Below the pieces are notes generated by a model, which made no database searches, had not been told where the DNA came from, and worked only from the letters and a program-made list of their open reading frames with translations. This document shows, piece by piece, positions 9,869 to 18,911 of a stretch of DNA of 64,000 bases (the stretch's first letter is position 1; the number at the start of each line of letters is the position of its first letter). The translations under genes were made by a program, and so were the position numbers. Location: NCBI GenBank assembly GCA_038229715.1, contig JBBROD010000012.1:8139-72138 (forward strand). The letters run 5' to 3'. Origin of the DNA: JANMES01 sp038229715 (GTDB taxonomy: Bacteria > Planctomycetota > Phycisphaerae > Tepidisphaerales > Tepidisphaeraceae).

Positions 9869-10298
9869 GTCGGGTCGCTTTCCGTTCGCACCGCAGGCGA
9901 TCGCTCGCCGAGCGGTCAATGTACCATCTGTTCATTGAGAGGAAATTACGTGAATATATCCTCGCACCGCCCAGGTAACCAGCCGGCGCGATTCTGGGTA
10001 GTGAGTCAGTTTGAAAAACTCGACCGTACCACGGGCCTCCGGCCCGTGCTGATAGAGCGTGAACCTGAGAAAATGAACGTCCTTGGTATTCCTAATCGTC
10101 GGCACGGGCCGGAGGCCCGTGGTACGGTCGAGTTCCCCACGCAAGGCATTTCAAAATTCCAGACTGAACCACTACCCGATTCTGATGGTCTCAAAAATGG
10201 CGTTCTTCATTGCTCGGTTGTTCGCCTGTATTAGAATAGACCCGCCACAATGCGTCGTTTTATCGCTTGAGCGGCCAGGAAAGTAGTGAGCCCACACG
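9869..10298. other. 430-nt intergenic region with a large inverted repeat
   Basis: This lies between divergently oriented tdh and the DUF4159 gene. Its main content is the inverted repeat listed separately. Short open frames cross it only because the repeat lacks stops. No tRNA or convincing small gene was seen. The promoters of both flanking genes should lie here, but I cannot place -35/-10 boxes with confidence. Confidence 0.6.
10017..10134. repeat. Inverted repeat with 33-nt perfect arms, each containing a GC-rich palindrome
   Basis: Arms at 10017-10049 and 10102-10134 are exact reverse complements, separated by 52 nt. Each arm itself contains CACGGGCCTCCGGCCCGTG, which is self-complementary around a three-base centre. 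The same core occurs at 28294-28336 and a looser version at 39056-39075. This is REP-like architecture; the function is unknown. Confidence 0.9.
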
Positions 10299-11477
10299 AT
10301 GTTCGAGTTTCTCGCCAATTCTTCGATTGAACAGGCCCGCAGGAGCCGGGCGGTCTGGCGACGTAAGCTGGCGATTTTGGTCGCCGTCTTGGTTCACTTC
10401 CTGATCATCCTTCCGTCCCTCGTTCGATTTTCGTGTGCTAACGATACCGATGTCGTTCACGATCGCCCGCTCGGTTTGCCCGGGGGAAGCGGCGATCGGA
10501 TCGCCAAAGGCACGCCCGGCGGAGTCGAAGGCGGGAAAGGGAATGCTTCGGGTAAGCAAGCCGCACAAGTCATCCGCGTGCGAACGAATCCCGACCTGTT
10601 CAAGCAGGCCGGCGATATTCGGCGCTCGCGATCGCCGTTCATGCAGCGGATGAACCCCGACCAACTGCTCGCGATCCTCAAGAACAATCAGGACGGCGGC
10701 TTGGTCGGTACCGATGGCGCTGCGCTTGCGCAAGCTACGTTAGATAACGCCGCCGGTGAGTTGTTCGGCGAGGCCGGTCCGCTTGGTTTGCCCGGCGGAA
10801 CGGGCGCGGGGAAGACCGCCGCCGGCTCGCCGTTCGGCAATCGCGTCGGGGCGAAGCTTTGGCTCTACCGCGTGAAGTACGACGGCGATAGCTGGGACGC
10901 CAACCCCGCCGCCCTGCCGGCGCTGCTCCGCGAAGTTCATAAGGCGCTCAATGTTCCCGTGTCTGACTCGCAGCAATTGATTAAGCTGGCCAACCTTCCC
11001 AATCACAAGGGCGCCAACTTCCCATCACTGTTGTTCATCACTGGAACGGACGGCGTTAACGCCTCCGACACCGAATGCAAGAATCTCCGCGAGTATCTCA
11101 CCAACGGCGGACTCCTGGTGGCGGATTCGTCCGGCGGATCGTTTGAAAAACAGTTCACCCAGTTTATGCACCGCGTCCTGCCCGGCTCGCGATTCCGCAA
11201 CATCGAGTTTGATCACCCCGTTTTCCGCGGCCCGATGATGCCCTACCAACTCACGCACGGCTGCCCCATCTATCGCGAGCACGGTTCTAACGAAGCCCGA
11301 GGCCTGTTCGCCGAAGACGGCCGGTTGATGGTCTTTCTCTCGCCCGGCGATATGGGCAGCGCCTGGGCCGTCACGCAGTTGGGGAAAAAGCGCGGCACGG
11401 TGGAGATGGCGTTTCAGATGGGGACGAATGTCGTCGCTTATAGCTTGCTGACGGTGCATGATCTGCGGGAGAAGTAA
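10299..11477 (+). CDS. DUF4159-family membrane-anchored protein
   Basis: 392 residues. One transmembrane segment lies at about residues 24-42 (KLAILVAVLVHFLIILPSL), then a Gly-rich extracytoplasmic linker (LGLPGGSGDR and a second LGLPGGTGAG copy), then the DUF4159 domain from about residue 185. Domain landmarks are KLWLYRVKYDGDSWDANP, FPSLLFITGTDG, NLREYLTNGGLLVADSSGG, IEFDHPVFRG and a C-terminal MGTNVVAYSLLT. The domain has a class I glutamine amidotransferase-like outline but its activity is not established. It converges with the ExbD/ExbB genes only five bases away. DUF4159 genes commonly accompany MotA/TolQ and ExbD genes in planctomycetes, so a role beside that envelope complex is likely. 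Confidence 0.85.
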   Translation: MFEFLANSSIEQARRSRAVWRRKLAILVAVLVHFLIILPSLVRFSCANDTDVVHDRPLGLPGGSGDRIAKGTPGGVEGGKGNASGKQAAQVIRVRTNPDLFKQAGDIRRSRSPFMQRMNPDQLLAILKNNQDGGLVGTDGAALAQATLDNAAGELFGEAGPLGLPGGTGAGKTAAGSPFGNRVGAKLWLYRVKYDGDSWDANPAALPALLREVHKALNVPVSDSQQLIKLANLPNHKGANFPSLLFITGTDGVNASDTECKNLREYLTNGGLLVADSSGGSFEKQFTQFMHRVLPGSRFRNIEFDHPVFRGPMMPYQLTHGCPIYREHGSNEARGLFAEDGRLMVFLSPGDMGSAWAVTQLGKKRGTVEMAFQMGTNVVAYSLLTVHDLREK

Positions 11478-11482
11478 AAGAG

Positions 11483-11887
11483 CTACTTCGGCAACTCGTG
11501 CACGATCGCAATAATCCCGCCGGCACGGCTGATCGCTTCGTAGACGCCTCGGTAGCTTTTGTAGGGGAGCGATTTATCGCACATCAGCCGAACTTCGGTT
11601 TGCGAGCCGATTTTTTCATGCAGCAAGCTTGTGAGTTCGCGCTCCAGCGCACTGGCGCTGCCGACGGGTTGGCCGTTGAGGTACATTTCTCCCTCCTTGT
11701 CGATCACCACGACGGCCGCTGCTTCAGACTTGGTGGTGCGCGGGAGTTGCGGGACGTTCAGGCTGAACTTCTCGCGCATGAACGTCGACGTGAACATGAA
11801 GAAGAAGATGATGAGGAATGCAATATCCGCGAGACTGATCATCTTCGTCTCGCGGATCGGTTCATTTCGGCCGCGACGAATCTTCAC
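11483..11887 (-). CDS. ExbD/TolR-type biopolymer transport protein (second copy)
   Basis: 134 residues from a GTG at 11887 preceded by a strong GGAGGAG. A longer frame exists but would need out-of-frame sequence from the upstream gene. The pattern is IRETKMISLADIAFLIIFFFM with the membrane Asp of ExbD/TolR (LADIAFL), one transmembrane helix, then a periplasmic domain ending RGVYEAISRAGGIIAIVHEL. ExbD/TolR works with ExbB/TolQ in a proton-driven inner-membrane motor. Its start overlaps the end of the upstream exbD by 26 bases, so translation is probably coupled. Confidence 0.9.
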   Translation of the reverse strand: MKIRRGRNEPIRETKMISLADIAFLIIFFFMFTSTFMREKFSLNVPQLPRTTKSEAAAVVVIDKEGEMYLNGQPVGSASALERELTSLLHEKIGSQTEVRLMCDKSLPYKSYRGVYEAISRAGGIIAIVHELPK

Positions 11888-12287
11888 GACGCTCCTCCGA
11901 AATAACCACGATGCCGCCAGCCCGCTGGACGGCGTACAGAATTTCCGCGTTCCGCTGGAATGACAAATCGTCCTTGGCAAATACCGCCACCGCTCGGTCT
12001 TCCTCGCCATGGGCTTCGGACAGCAGCGTGGCCAAGTCGAACTCCAGCGTTTCAAGTTTGGCTGGTGCGCCGTTGAGCAACAAAGTCGCTTCGCCCGCCT
12101 CGATCTTGATCTGCTTGCTCGCGATCCGGCTGGGATCGCCGGAGGCCGTCGGCATGGGCACGGTCATCGCATAGTTATGTCGGAACGTCGACGCGACGAG
12201 GAAGAAGATAATGATCTGCCACGCGATATCCGCCAGCGCAATAAACGGCACATGCGGCGGCGTGCGACGGCGGGTGCCAAATCGCAT
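11862..12287 (-). CDS. ExbD/TolR-type biopolymer transport protein (first copy)
   Basis: 141 residues. A basic cytoplasmic start (MRFGTRRRTPPHVP) precedes one membrane helix, FIALADIAWQIIIFFLVAS, carrying the conserved Asp. The periplasmic part ends in ILYAVQRAGGIVVISEE, the family's C-terminal motif. It begins three bases after the ExbB-type gene and overlaps the second ExbD gene. The two ExbD copies differ substantially, so they are likely to form a heteromeric complex rather than being a recent duplication. Confidence 0.9.
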   Translation of the reverse strand: MRFGTRRRTPPHVPFIALADIAWQIIIFFLVASTFRHNYAMTVPMPTASGDPSRIASKQIKIEAGEATLLLNGAPAKLETLEFDLATLLSEAHGEEDRAVAVFAKDDLSFQRNAEILYAVQRAGGIVVISEERREDSSRPK

Positions 12288-12290
12288 CGG

Positions 12291-12941
12291 CTACCGCCTT
12301 TCCTTGGCCAAGCGGTCGATCAGCTTTTCCACCAGCGAGGTGGCCGCGCCCTGCACTTGCAACACAAAGCGGTTCACGCGGGACGTGAAATAGTTGTATT
12401 GGACGGTCGACAGCACCGCGACGATCAACCCGCCGGCCGTGCAGGTGAGCGCCTCGGCGATCCCGCCGGCGACTTCCTCCGGGCTCATCGCGCCCGACGT
12501 GCGGATCATCGTAAACGCCTTGATCATACCCGACACCGTGCCCAGCATCCCCAGCATCGGCCCGAGGCTGGCGGTGGTGGCCAGCACGGTGAGGTTCTTC
12601 TCCAGGAAATCGACGACGAAGCTGCCGTGGTCTTCCATTGCTTCGACGATGCCTTCTTCAATTTCCTCCGGCCGTTTGCCGACGCGTTCGAGGAATTGCA
12701 ATTTGTGCAGGCCGATCAGAATCGTCTCGGCCACCGGGCCTTCGGTTTTCTGGCAGATGGCTTTTGCCGCGTCGATGTCACCGGCGTCGAGGGAGTTGGA
12801 TACTTCGCGCAGGAGTGCTTCCGCGTCAATATCCGCATTGCGGAGCGTGAGCCAGCGCTCCAAGGCGACGGACAATCCGATGATCGAGCAGGCGACGATC
12901 GCCCACATCGCCCAGCCGCCCTTCATGATCAGATCAAGCAC
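12291..12941 (-). CDS. MotA/TolQ/ExbB proton-channel family protein
   Basis: 216 residues. Three membrane segments are visible: about 8-26 (GWAMWAIVACSIIGLSVAL), 110-130 and 155-175. The signature region is SLGPMLGMLGTVSGMIKAF followed by GGIAEALTCTAGGLIVAV, the conserved TolQ/ExbB blocks that line the ion channel. With the two ExbD proteins encoded just downstream it should form an inner-membrane motor that transmits proton-motive force to an envelope partner. No TonB or TolA gene is visible nearby; the facing DUF4159 protein is the closest candidate partner. Confidence 0.92.
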   Translation of the reverse strand: MLDLIMKGGWAMWAIVACSIIGLSVALERWLTLRNADIDAEALLREVSNSLDAGDIDAAKAICQKTEGPVAETILIGLHKLQFLERVGKRPEEIEEGIVEAMEDHGSFVVDFLEKNLTVLATTASLGPMLGMLGTVSGMIKAFTMIRTSGAMSPEEVAGGIAEALTCTAGGLIVAVLSTVQYNYFTSRVNRFVLQVQGAATSLVEKLIDRLAKERR

Positions 12942-12978
12942 GCGTGTTCTCCTGGCAAATCTGCAGGCCTGAAATCAA

Positions 12979-13063
12979 TCGTCATCCTGAGGTACGCCGA
13001 AGGATCTCGAACGTCGAAAGCCGCTCGCAATTCGAGATCCTTCGGCGTACCTCAGGATGACGA
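12979..13063. repeat. Inverted repeat of the TCATCCTGAGG family (33-nt perfect arms), with a partial third copy
   Basis: Arms at 12979-13011 and 13031-13063 are perfect reverse complements around a 19-nt loop. A partial, diverged arm follows at 13106-13130. Related copies are at 25278-25294 and 58012-58090. It lies between the ExbB-type gene and the DUF1501 gene, upstream of one and downstream of the other. Confidence 0.92.
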
Positions 13064-13168
13064 ATTCTGACCCTGCCCGTTACATCCAATTGCTCACCGC
13101 GCAATATCCTTCGGCACACCTCAGGATGACATGTTCGGCATTCGGTCCGCATCATTCAGTCGACGATT

Positions 13169-14437
13169 CTACACAAACCCAAGCTTCTTTCGCCCCTTCG
13201 GCAGAATGCGGGAGCTATCAGTGCCCAGGAATTGTTCGAGCACAGTCGCGTAGCAGTCGCGGAAATCGACGTTGTAAACAAGGTCGCCATCGTCGAGTTT
13301 ATCGAGCTTGGGGTATTGACCGTACATCCCGCCGTTCACGCCGCCGCCGGCGAAGAACATGATGCTGGCGGCGCCGTGGTCGGTGCCGGCGTTGCCGTTT
13401 TCCTTTACGCGCCGGCCGAACTCGCTGAAGCACATGCAGAGCACGTCCTTATCGCGGTTCTCGGCCTTCAGATCGCCCAGGAACGCGGCGATCGCCGCGC
13501 TGTACGTCGCGTGCTGTTTGGCGTGACCTTCGGCTTGCTTGGAGTGCGTGTCGAACCCGCCGAGACTGATGTAGAACAGCTTCGTGCCGCAGTTTTCCAC
13601 GATCATCTGCGCGAACACCGCCATCCCCTGGCCGATGCGCCCTTCGGGGTACGCCACCTTGGGCGTGCGCGGGTTTTTCAGCATCTTCTTGATCAGCTCC
13701 GTCCCCTTCACCAAATCCTGTCCGGTGGCCATGATCACTTCGTCCGGCGAAATCGCGCTCGTGCCGTCGGCACCGTGGCCCATTTCGTCCATCGGCGGCG
13801 TGTCGCCGTTTTTCATGTCCTTGTACAGCGTGCTGATCGCGACCGATTCAGGCTTGCCGTTCTTGGGGTAGAAGTCATCGATCGCGTTGATGCTGATCGC
13901 CGGCGCTCGGCCGCTCTTGAGTAGCAGCGGGCGGTTCTGGCTGTAGTGGACGATCGGCACGACCGATTTGTTGCCCGCCATCTTAGACTTCTCGTACCAT
14001 CGCCCGAGCCAGCCGGTGTTGAACTCGCCGCCCGGGTCGCCTCTGTGCCAGATTTCCATGCTCTTGAAGTGCGATCGGTTGGCGTTGGGATACCCCACGC
14101 CTTGCACGACGGCCAATTCTTTATTCTTGAACAGACCATGAAACGGCGCGAGCGACGGATGCAGCCCGACCATGTCGTCGAGCATCAGCACGTCGTTCTT
14201 CGGGATCGCCAGCGTCGGCCGCGCCAGCGCGTAGTTCGGGTCGCCGATCGGGATAACGGTGTTGATTCCGTCGTTACCGCCGTTGAGTTCGAACACGACA
14301 AGGATCTTGTCGCGCGTGGCCGGGTCGTTTTCAGCCGCCCGGGCGTGGGCAAGGTTCATGAGCATCGCAGGCACGGCACTGCCGATTGCGACGACGCTCA
14401 CGCCGCTGCGAAGGAACTCTCTGCGTGAGAAGATCAT
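13169..14437 (-). CDS. DUF1501 secreted protein (Tat signal)
   Basis: 422 residues. The N-terminus SRREFLRSG followed by a hydrophobic stretch and ARA is a twin-arginine signal, so the protein is exported folded. The DUF1501 pattern is clear: LVVFELNGGNDGINTVIP, HPSLAPFHGLFKNKELAVVQGVGYP, RSHFKSMEIWHRG, and a C-terminal VLCMCFSEFGRRVKENGNAG followed by DHGAASIMF. DUF1501 belongs to the alkaline-phosphatase/sulfatase fold group; activity here is not known. It lies 22 bases downstream of the DUF1800 gene, the standard co-transcribed pair in Planctomycetes. Confidence 0.95.
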   Translation of the reverse strand: MIFSRREFLRSGVSVVAIGSAVPAMLMNLAHARAAENDPATRDKILVVFELNGGNDGINTVIPIGDPNYALARPTLAIPKNDVLMLDDMVGLHPSLAPFHGLFKNKELAVVQGVGYPNANRSHFKSMEIWHRGDPGGEFNTGWLGRWYEKSKMAGNKSVVPIVHYSQNRPLLLKSGRAPAISINAIDDFYPKNGKPESVAISTLYKDMKNGDTPPMDEMGHGADGTSAISPDEVIMATGQDLVKGTELIKKMLKNPRTPKVAYPEGRIGQGMAVFAQMIVENCGTKLFYISLGGFDTHSKQAEGHAKQHATYSAAIAAFLGDLKAENRDKDVLCMCFSEFGRRVKENGNAGTDHGAASIMFFAGGGVNGGMYGQYPKLDKLDDGDLVYNVDFRDCYATVLEQFLGTDSSRILPKGRKKLGFV

Positions 14438-14459
14438 GGCAAGTCTCCCGTAAAAGGCG

Positions 14460-15788
14460 TTAGCAAAGTTGATACTGAGGCGAACACATCACCAGCCGGA
14501 TCAGCCCGCGGATTTTCGCTTCCCGCTCACCGGCGGGCAGCCGTAACACCGGCCCGCGCGTGCCGGCGGTTAAGAACGTGCTGACAGTCGCCCGCAGCTT
14601 GGCCGGCGGTTTGCGGTGCAAGAAGCGGACGCAGAATTGATCGACCAATTCGTCGTTATCGCTGATGAAATTATCCTTGATGATGCGGTTGGTATCCAAC
14701 CCGCACACGGCCCCGCCGTGCCCGCGGTTGACCATCCCGCGCACCATCCGGATGCGTTCCAGCAGCGTAAACGTGCTGATCCACGCCTCGCCGCCGGCCC
14801 ACCCCGAAACGTCCGGCGGATTGTAGATGTCCATTCCCATGGCAGAGGCGGCGTCGGCGTAGTCCTGCACTTCGGAGATCGAGCCGTTAAGCGACCTCAC
14901 CGTGCCGACCACAAACTCGATCGGATTCTTTATATGGTTCCCGATGTTCTGCTCGGCAAAAAACGCCGGCGACTGAAACATCGCCTTCACGACCGCGCGG
15001 ATCTCGCCGTCGGTGGCCATGTAAGCGGCCACCAGCGGCTCGATGTCGGCGTCGCTCGGCTCCTGATTCACAAAAAACATCCACAGCTTGCGGCTGACAA
15101 ACGTCGGCGTTTGCTTCATCGATACCAGCCTATTCACCACATCGTCGCCGTTGAGCGGGCCGGTGATACCCAGCAATGATTTATCTCCGCCGTCATGCTT
15201 ATCAGCGTTAAAACTAAATTGTCTCTCGCCGAGATTCCAACCCGTGAACGCCCTGGCCACTTCCTGTACATCTTTTTCGGTGTAGTTTCCGAATCCGAGC
15301 GTAAACAACTCCATCAATTCGCGGGCCCAGTTTTCGTTCGGCTTGCCTTTGACGTTTACGTTGTTGTCCAGCCAGATCAGCATGGCCGGATCGCGCGCCA
15401 TGGCCAGCACCAGATCGCGGAACTTGCCCAAGGCCAATTCACGCAGCGTGTCGATCTGATTCGCCATCATGCGCGTGTTATTCACCTTGCTTATGGCGGT
15501 GGCGAAGTGGTTGTGCCAGAAAAGCGTCAGCTTCTCGCGAAAGAGGTTGGGCGCGTTGAGCATCCGCAGCATCCACCCCGCTCGCAGGCCGCGCCCGTCT
15601 TTGAGGAAGATGTCGCCGATGGCGTTGGCTGCGGCTTCCTGGCGGCTTAAGGGGCGATCGAGTTGCTGCAACATGCCATCGAGGGTGGGACGCAAGCCTT
15701 TTTCGCTCGCCGCGACAATTTCGTCGATCGTCGGGCCGAGCGTACCCCGGCGAAGCAGATGGGCCACTTGAGGGTCGAAGTCGATCAT
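14460..15788 (-). CDS. DUF1800 family protein
   Basis: 442 residues. Typical landmarks are VAHLLRRGTLGPT at the N-terminus, REKLTLFWHNHFATAISKV, NENWARELMELFTLGFG-(N)YTEKDVQEVARAFTGW and FVSRKLWMFFVNQEP. The C-terminus gives NPPDVSGWAGGEAWIS, then a short tail. No obvious signal peptide is present at this start. DUF1800 proteins are of unknown biochemical role and are nearly always encoded with DUF1501. The divergent TPR operon starts 222 bases away, so the interval 15789-16010 should carry both promoters; I could not define them. Confidence 0.95.
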   Translation of the reverse strand: MIDFDPQVAHLLRRGTLGPTIDEIVAASEKGLRPTLDGMLQQLDRPLSRQEAAANAIGDIFLKDGRGLRAGWMLRMLNAPNLFREKLTLFWHNHFATAISKVNNTRMMANQIDTLRELALGKFRDLVLAMARDPAMLIWLDNNVNVKGKPNENWARELMELFTLGFGNYTEKDVQEVARAFTGWNLGERQFSFNADKHDGGDKSLLGITGPLNGDDVVNRLVSMKQTPTFVSRKLWMFFVNQEPSDADIEPLVAAYMATDGEIRAVVKAMFQSPAFFAEQNIGNHIKNPIEFVVGTVRSLNGSISEVQDYADAASAMGMDIYNPPDVSGWAGGEAWISTFTLLERIRMVRGMVNRGHGGAVCGLDTNRIIKDNFISDNDELVDQFCVRFLHRKPPAKLRATVSTFLTAGTRGPVLRLPAGEREAKIRGLIRLVMCSPQYQLC

Positions 15789-16010
15789 CGTGAAATCCGT
15801 TTACGTTTTTCAACGCCGCCAGTTCAGTGACAGTATTGTAAAATGCCGGTCCGTCTCTACCTTAATATAGCAGCCGCAGAGGGTTGTTGAATGACTGAAG
15901 GCAAAAAATCGTGTCAAATCAACGAATCGCATTTTAGCCGGTTACTGTCGCAATTCGGCCTTGCGGAATGATTCGACAACCGCAAGGCGTTTACTCAAAC
16001 TGGATGACCG

Positions 16011-18911
16011 ATGAGCCAATCCCGCTCCGATCGTGTACTGGTATGGTTTCTGGCGGCAGGATCGATGCTGGCCGGTACGTCGGCGAGCGGGCAGACCACC
16101 GCGCCGTCGGAGCGTGAGCAGCGGCTGGCGGGCCGGGCGTCGGCCAAGCTCAACGCCGACGCGGCCGACCTGTATCGCTCAGCCGACACCACCTACCTCG
16201 TCGGCGACCTCGGCCGGGCCGCCGAGCTTTATCGCCAAATCCTCACCCTGATCCCCAACTCCATCTACACGATCCGCGTAACCACCCGGCTGGGGGATTG
16301 CGCTTACGAATCCAAGGCGTATGACCAAGCCGTCGAGCACTACCGCCGCGCCGCGCAGCTATCGGCCGGCGTGACCGATTTGGAAGAGCAAACCGCCGGC
16401 GTGCGGGCGGATTTCATGGTCGGGCAATCGCACCTGATCGCCAAGCAATACGCGCAGGCGTTCGGCGCGTTCCGCCGATTCATCGACCGCCACCCCGAAG
16501 ACACGCTAGTCAACCGCGCCTACCAAGCCATAGGCGACGCGCACATGGCGCTTGAACAATTCCAGCAAGCCCTCGACGCCTATCGCATGGTCGGCACAGT
16601 ATTCGACAAAGCCAGCGCCGCCCACAAGCGCCTCACGCCCGGCCAGCGCTTGTACCTGCGCGTAAACGATGGCGACGTGAACATCTCGGATACGCCCCGC
16701 AGCGTGTTCGCCAAAATCACAACCACATCCGGCGACGAAGAGCGCGTGGAGCTTCGCCCGCTTGGATTACACAACCCCGTTTTCGTCGCGACCATCCCGA
16801 CCGGGCTCGGCCAGGCGATCCGCAGCGGCCGGCTGAATGAGGCGTTTGCGCCCGAGAGCGAAGACAAGATTCGCGCCATGCTCGTCAGCGCCGACAAAGC
16901 CCAAGCCGCCGCCGGCGATCGGGCGAAGGATTTGGCCGAGCTACAGCGTCAGGGCGCCGCCGCCGACCCGGCCGGCTTCGAGAAAAACCGCACCGCGCTG
17001 ACCGCCGAGATCGAACGCCTCAATCGCCAGGCGGTGGATGAGCGCAAGCAAGCATGCGCCGCGATCGACAAAGGCTTTAGCGGTTTGGAAACCGTGCTAA
17101 GCGAGTGGTCGCCGGAACTGGCCTTGCCGGCCGTCAAGGCGCGGGCTGTTGCACCGTCCACGGGCCCAACGACGCGCGAGGCGTCGTCTCCCGAGTCGCC
17201 GGATGGTATGGTTGATTCCGCGATGGCCGAGGCGCTCGCCCGGCCGATCGGCGCGGACGCCGAAGAATTATCCGCACCGGATGCGTCCCGTCGCGGGATG
17301 ACGCAGGCGGAGATCGACCGGATTCGGACCGAAGTCGCCGCTGCGCCCACCGAATTGCCGATGTTCGATAAACGCCTGACCGCCTTGTCGATCTGGCAGC
17401 GATCGCTCGCGCGGCAGTTCCAACGGCTTGAGATTAACGGCAGCGACACGATCAAGGTCGAATACATCGACGAGATCGGCCCGAACGGTCCAAACAACCC
17501 GGCTAGCGCGCTGCGCACCGATACCGTCACGGTCGCCTCGGACGCACAAATCGCCATCCTGACCCCCGACGGCTCACAGGCGATCAGCCAAGCCGTGCTC
17601 GGCGGCGACATTCTGCTTCGCGTGAGCGACGCGGATCGCGACCGTACCGACGGGCGCGATACGATCACCGTCGTCCTAGGCGCAATCGCTCGGCAGGACG
17701 AGCGGATGAACGAACTTCGCAGCCAGACGTCGGCCAAGCCGCCGGTCAACGCGCAGCCCGAAGCGCGCCAAACGCCCGGCCAGGTGGCTGCCCCCGCGAC
17801 GCGCCCGGTCACCACCCAGCCGCTGGTGATCGAAAACATGCCCAGCCTGACCGTCACGCTGACCGAGACCGGCCAGCACACCGGCGTGTTTGAACTGCCG
17901 CTGGCCCTTGCGCCGTCGGGCGTCAGTTTGAACGGTGAGTCTTTGCCGCTCGATCCGCAAAAGCGCCTGCGGTTGGCGTACGATGACGAGGTTGGGGCGC
18001 GCCATCCCGACCACTTCGTACTCGCGAACTCGATCGACTGCGTTGAAGACCGCGGCGGTAGCGTGGCGGCGGTGCAGTATCGGCTGACACGGCTCGACCT
18101 GCAGGCGCGCCTCGCCAGGGCCGTCGCGTCCGGCGAAATCGGCAAGATTTATCTGCAACTCGGACTCGACTCGCGCGGCAAATCCTACCTCAACGCCGCG
18201 CAGGCTGACTGCCGGGATGTGGCGCAACTGGCGGGCAAATCCGATCTCGGGGAAGAGGCGTTGTATCGGTCCTGGCAGATTTACTTTTACGCCGGCCTGC
18301 TTGATGAATCCGTCGCAGCGGCCAATCGGCTGATTCAATCCTACCCGCTCAGTGAATACTGCGACGACGCGATGCTGGCGATCGGTCAGGCGTCTCTTGA
18401 ACTGGGTAAGAAAGCCAACGAGGAAGCCCTCGCCGCCGGCAAGCCCGCCACGCTCAATCGCGATCTGCAGCGCGCGGTGAATCAATTGGATGCGATGGTG
18501 ACTAAATACCCCAGCAGCGCGCTAGCGCCCGAGGCGCTGTTCCTGATCGGCCAGGCGAAAATCTCAGCTGGGCAAACTGGTCTCGATGCGTTTGAACGAC
18601 TGGCCAAGTCATTCCCTGACAGCGGCTTCGCTTCGCGCGGGTTGATTCAGGCGGCGGACTATTACGTCTCGATCGCCGACTATCGCCGCGCACAAGAGTA
18701 CTTCAGCCGAGTGCTGGTTGATTACCCCGACAGCCCGCAACGCGGCGACGTGCTGCTGCGTAACGGCGTTTGCCAGTACAAGCTCGGCCAGAACGCCGAA
18801 GCGCTGCGTACGTTCTACCAGATCGCCGAAGACCACAGCGGCACGGACCTGGCCGGCCAGGCGAAGAAATACATCAGCACCATCAATCAATCCCGCGGAG
18901 AATCAAAATGA
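16011..18911 (+). CDS. Large exported TPR protein with acidic beta-sandwich repeats
   Basis: 966 residues. Residues 1-27 are a signal peptide (WFLAAGSMLAGTSASG). Residues about 45-205 hold TPR repeats (AELYRQILTLIPNS, AFGAFRRFIDRHPED). A beta-type unit follows at about 214 (LYLRVNDGDVNISDTPRS), a predicted coiled coil at 320-355, and a second unit near 533 (LLRVSDADRDRTDGRDTI) ending in TVTLTETGQHTGVFELPL near 615. Residues about 710-960 are again TPR (YQIAEDHSGTDLAGQAKKYI at the end). The D-x-D-x-D loops suggest calcium or other cation binding; this is inference. It is first in a four-gene operon, and its stop overlaps the next start as ATGA. No enzymatic motif is seen; a structural or scaffold role at the envelope is most likely. 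Confidence 0.85.
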   Translation: MSQSRSDRVLVWFLAAGSMLAGTSASGQTTAPSEREQRLAGRASAKLNADAADLYRSADTTYLVGDLGRAAELYRQILTLIPNSIYTIRVTTRLGDCAYESKAYDQAVEHYRRAAQLSAGVTDLEEQTAGVRADFMVGQSHLIAKQYAQAFGAFRRFIDRHPEDTLVNRAYQAIGDAHMALEQFQQALDAYRMVGTVFDKASAAHKRLTPGQRLYLRVNDGDVNISDTPRSVFAKITTTSGDEERVELRPLGLHNPVFVATIPTGLGQAIRSGRLNEAFAPESEDKIRAMLVSADKAQAAAGDRAKDLAELQRQGAAADPAGFEKNRTALTAEIERLNRQAVDERKQACAAIDKGFSGLETVLSEWSPELALPAVKARAVAPSTGPTTREASSPESPDGMVDSAMAEALARPIGADAEELSAPDASRRGMTQAEIDRIRTEVAAAPTELPMFDKRLTALSIWQRSLARQFQRLEINGSDTIKVEYIDEIGPNGPNNPASALRTDTVTVASDAQIAILTPDGSQAISQAVLGGDILLRVSDADRDRTDGRDTITVVLGAIARQDERMNELRSQTSAKPPVNAQPEARQTPGQVAAPATRPVTTQPLVIENMPSLTVTLTETGQHTGVFELPLALAPSGVSLNGESLPLDPQKRLRLAYDDEVGARHPDHFVLANSIDCVEDRGGSVAAVQYRLTRLDLQARLARAVASGEIGKIYLQLGLDSRGKSYLNAAQADCRDVAQLAGKSDLGEEALYRSWQIYFYAGLLDESVAAANRLIQSYPLSEYCDDAMLAIGQASLELGKKANEEALAAGKPATLNRDLQRAVNQLDAMVTKYPSSALAPEALFLIGQAKISAGQTGLDAFERLAKSFPDSGFASRGLIQAADYYVSIADYRRAQEYFSRVLVDYPDSPQRGDVLLRNGVCQYKLGQNAEALRTFYQIAEDHSGTDLAGQAKKYISTINQSRGESK

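Noticed and set aside
12009..13070. 353-codon + strand frame across the ExbB/ExbD genes
   Set aside because: It is antisense to three well-recognised genes, has no family pattern and reads into an inverted repeat.
16949..18145. 398-codon minus-strand frame opposite the first TPR gene
   Set aside because: Antisense to a clear exported TPR protein; its Ser/Arg-rich product is typical of GC-rich shadow frames.
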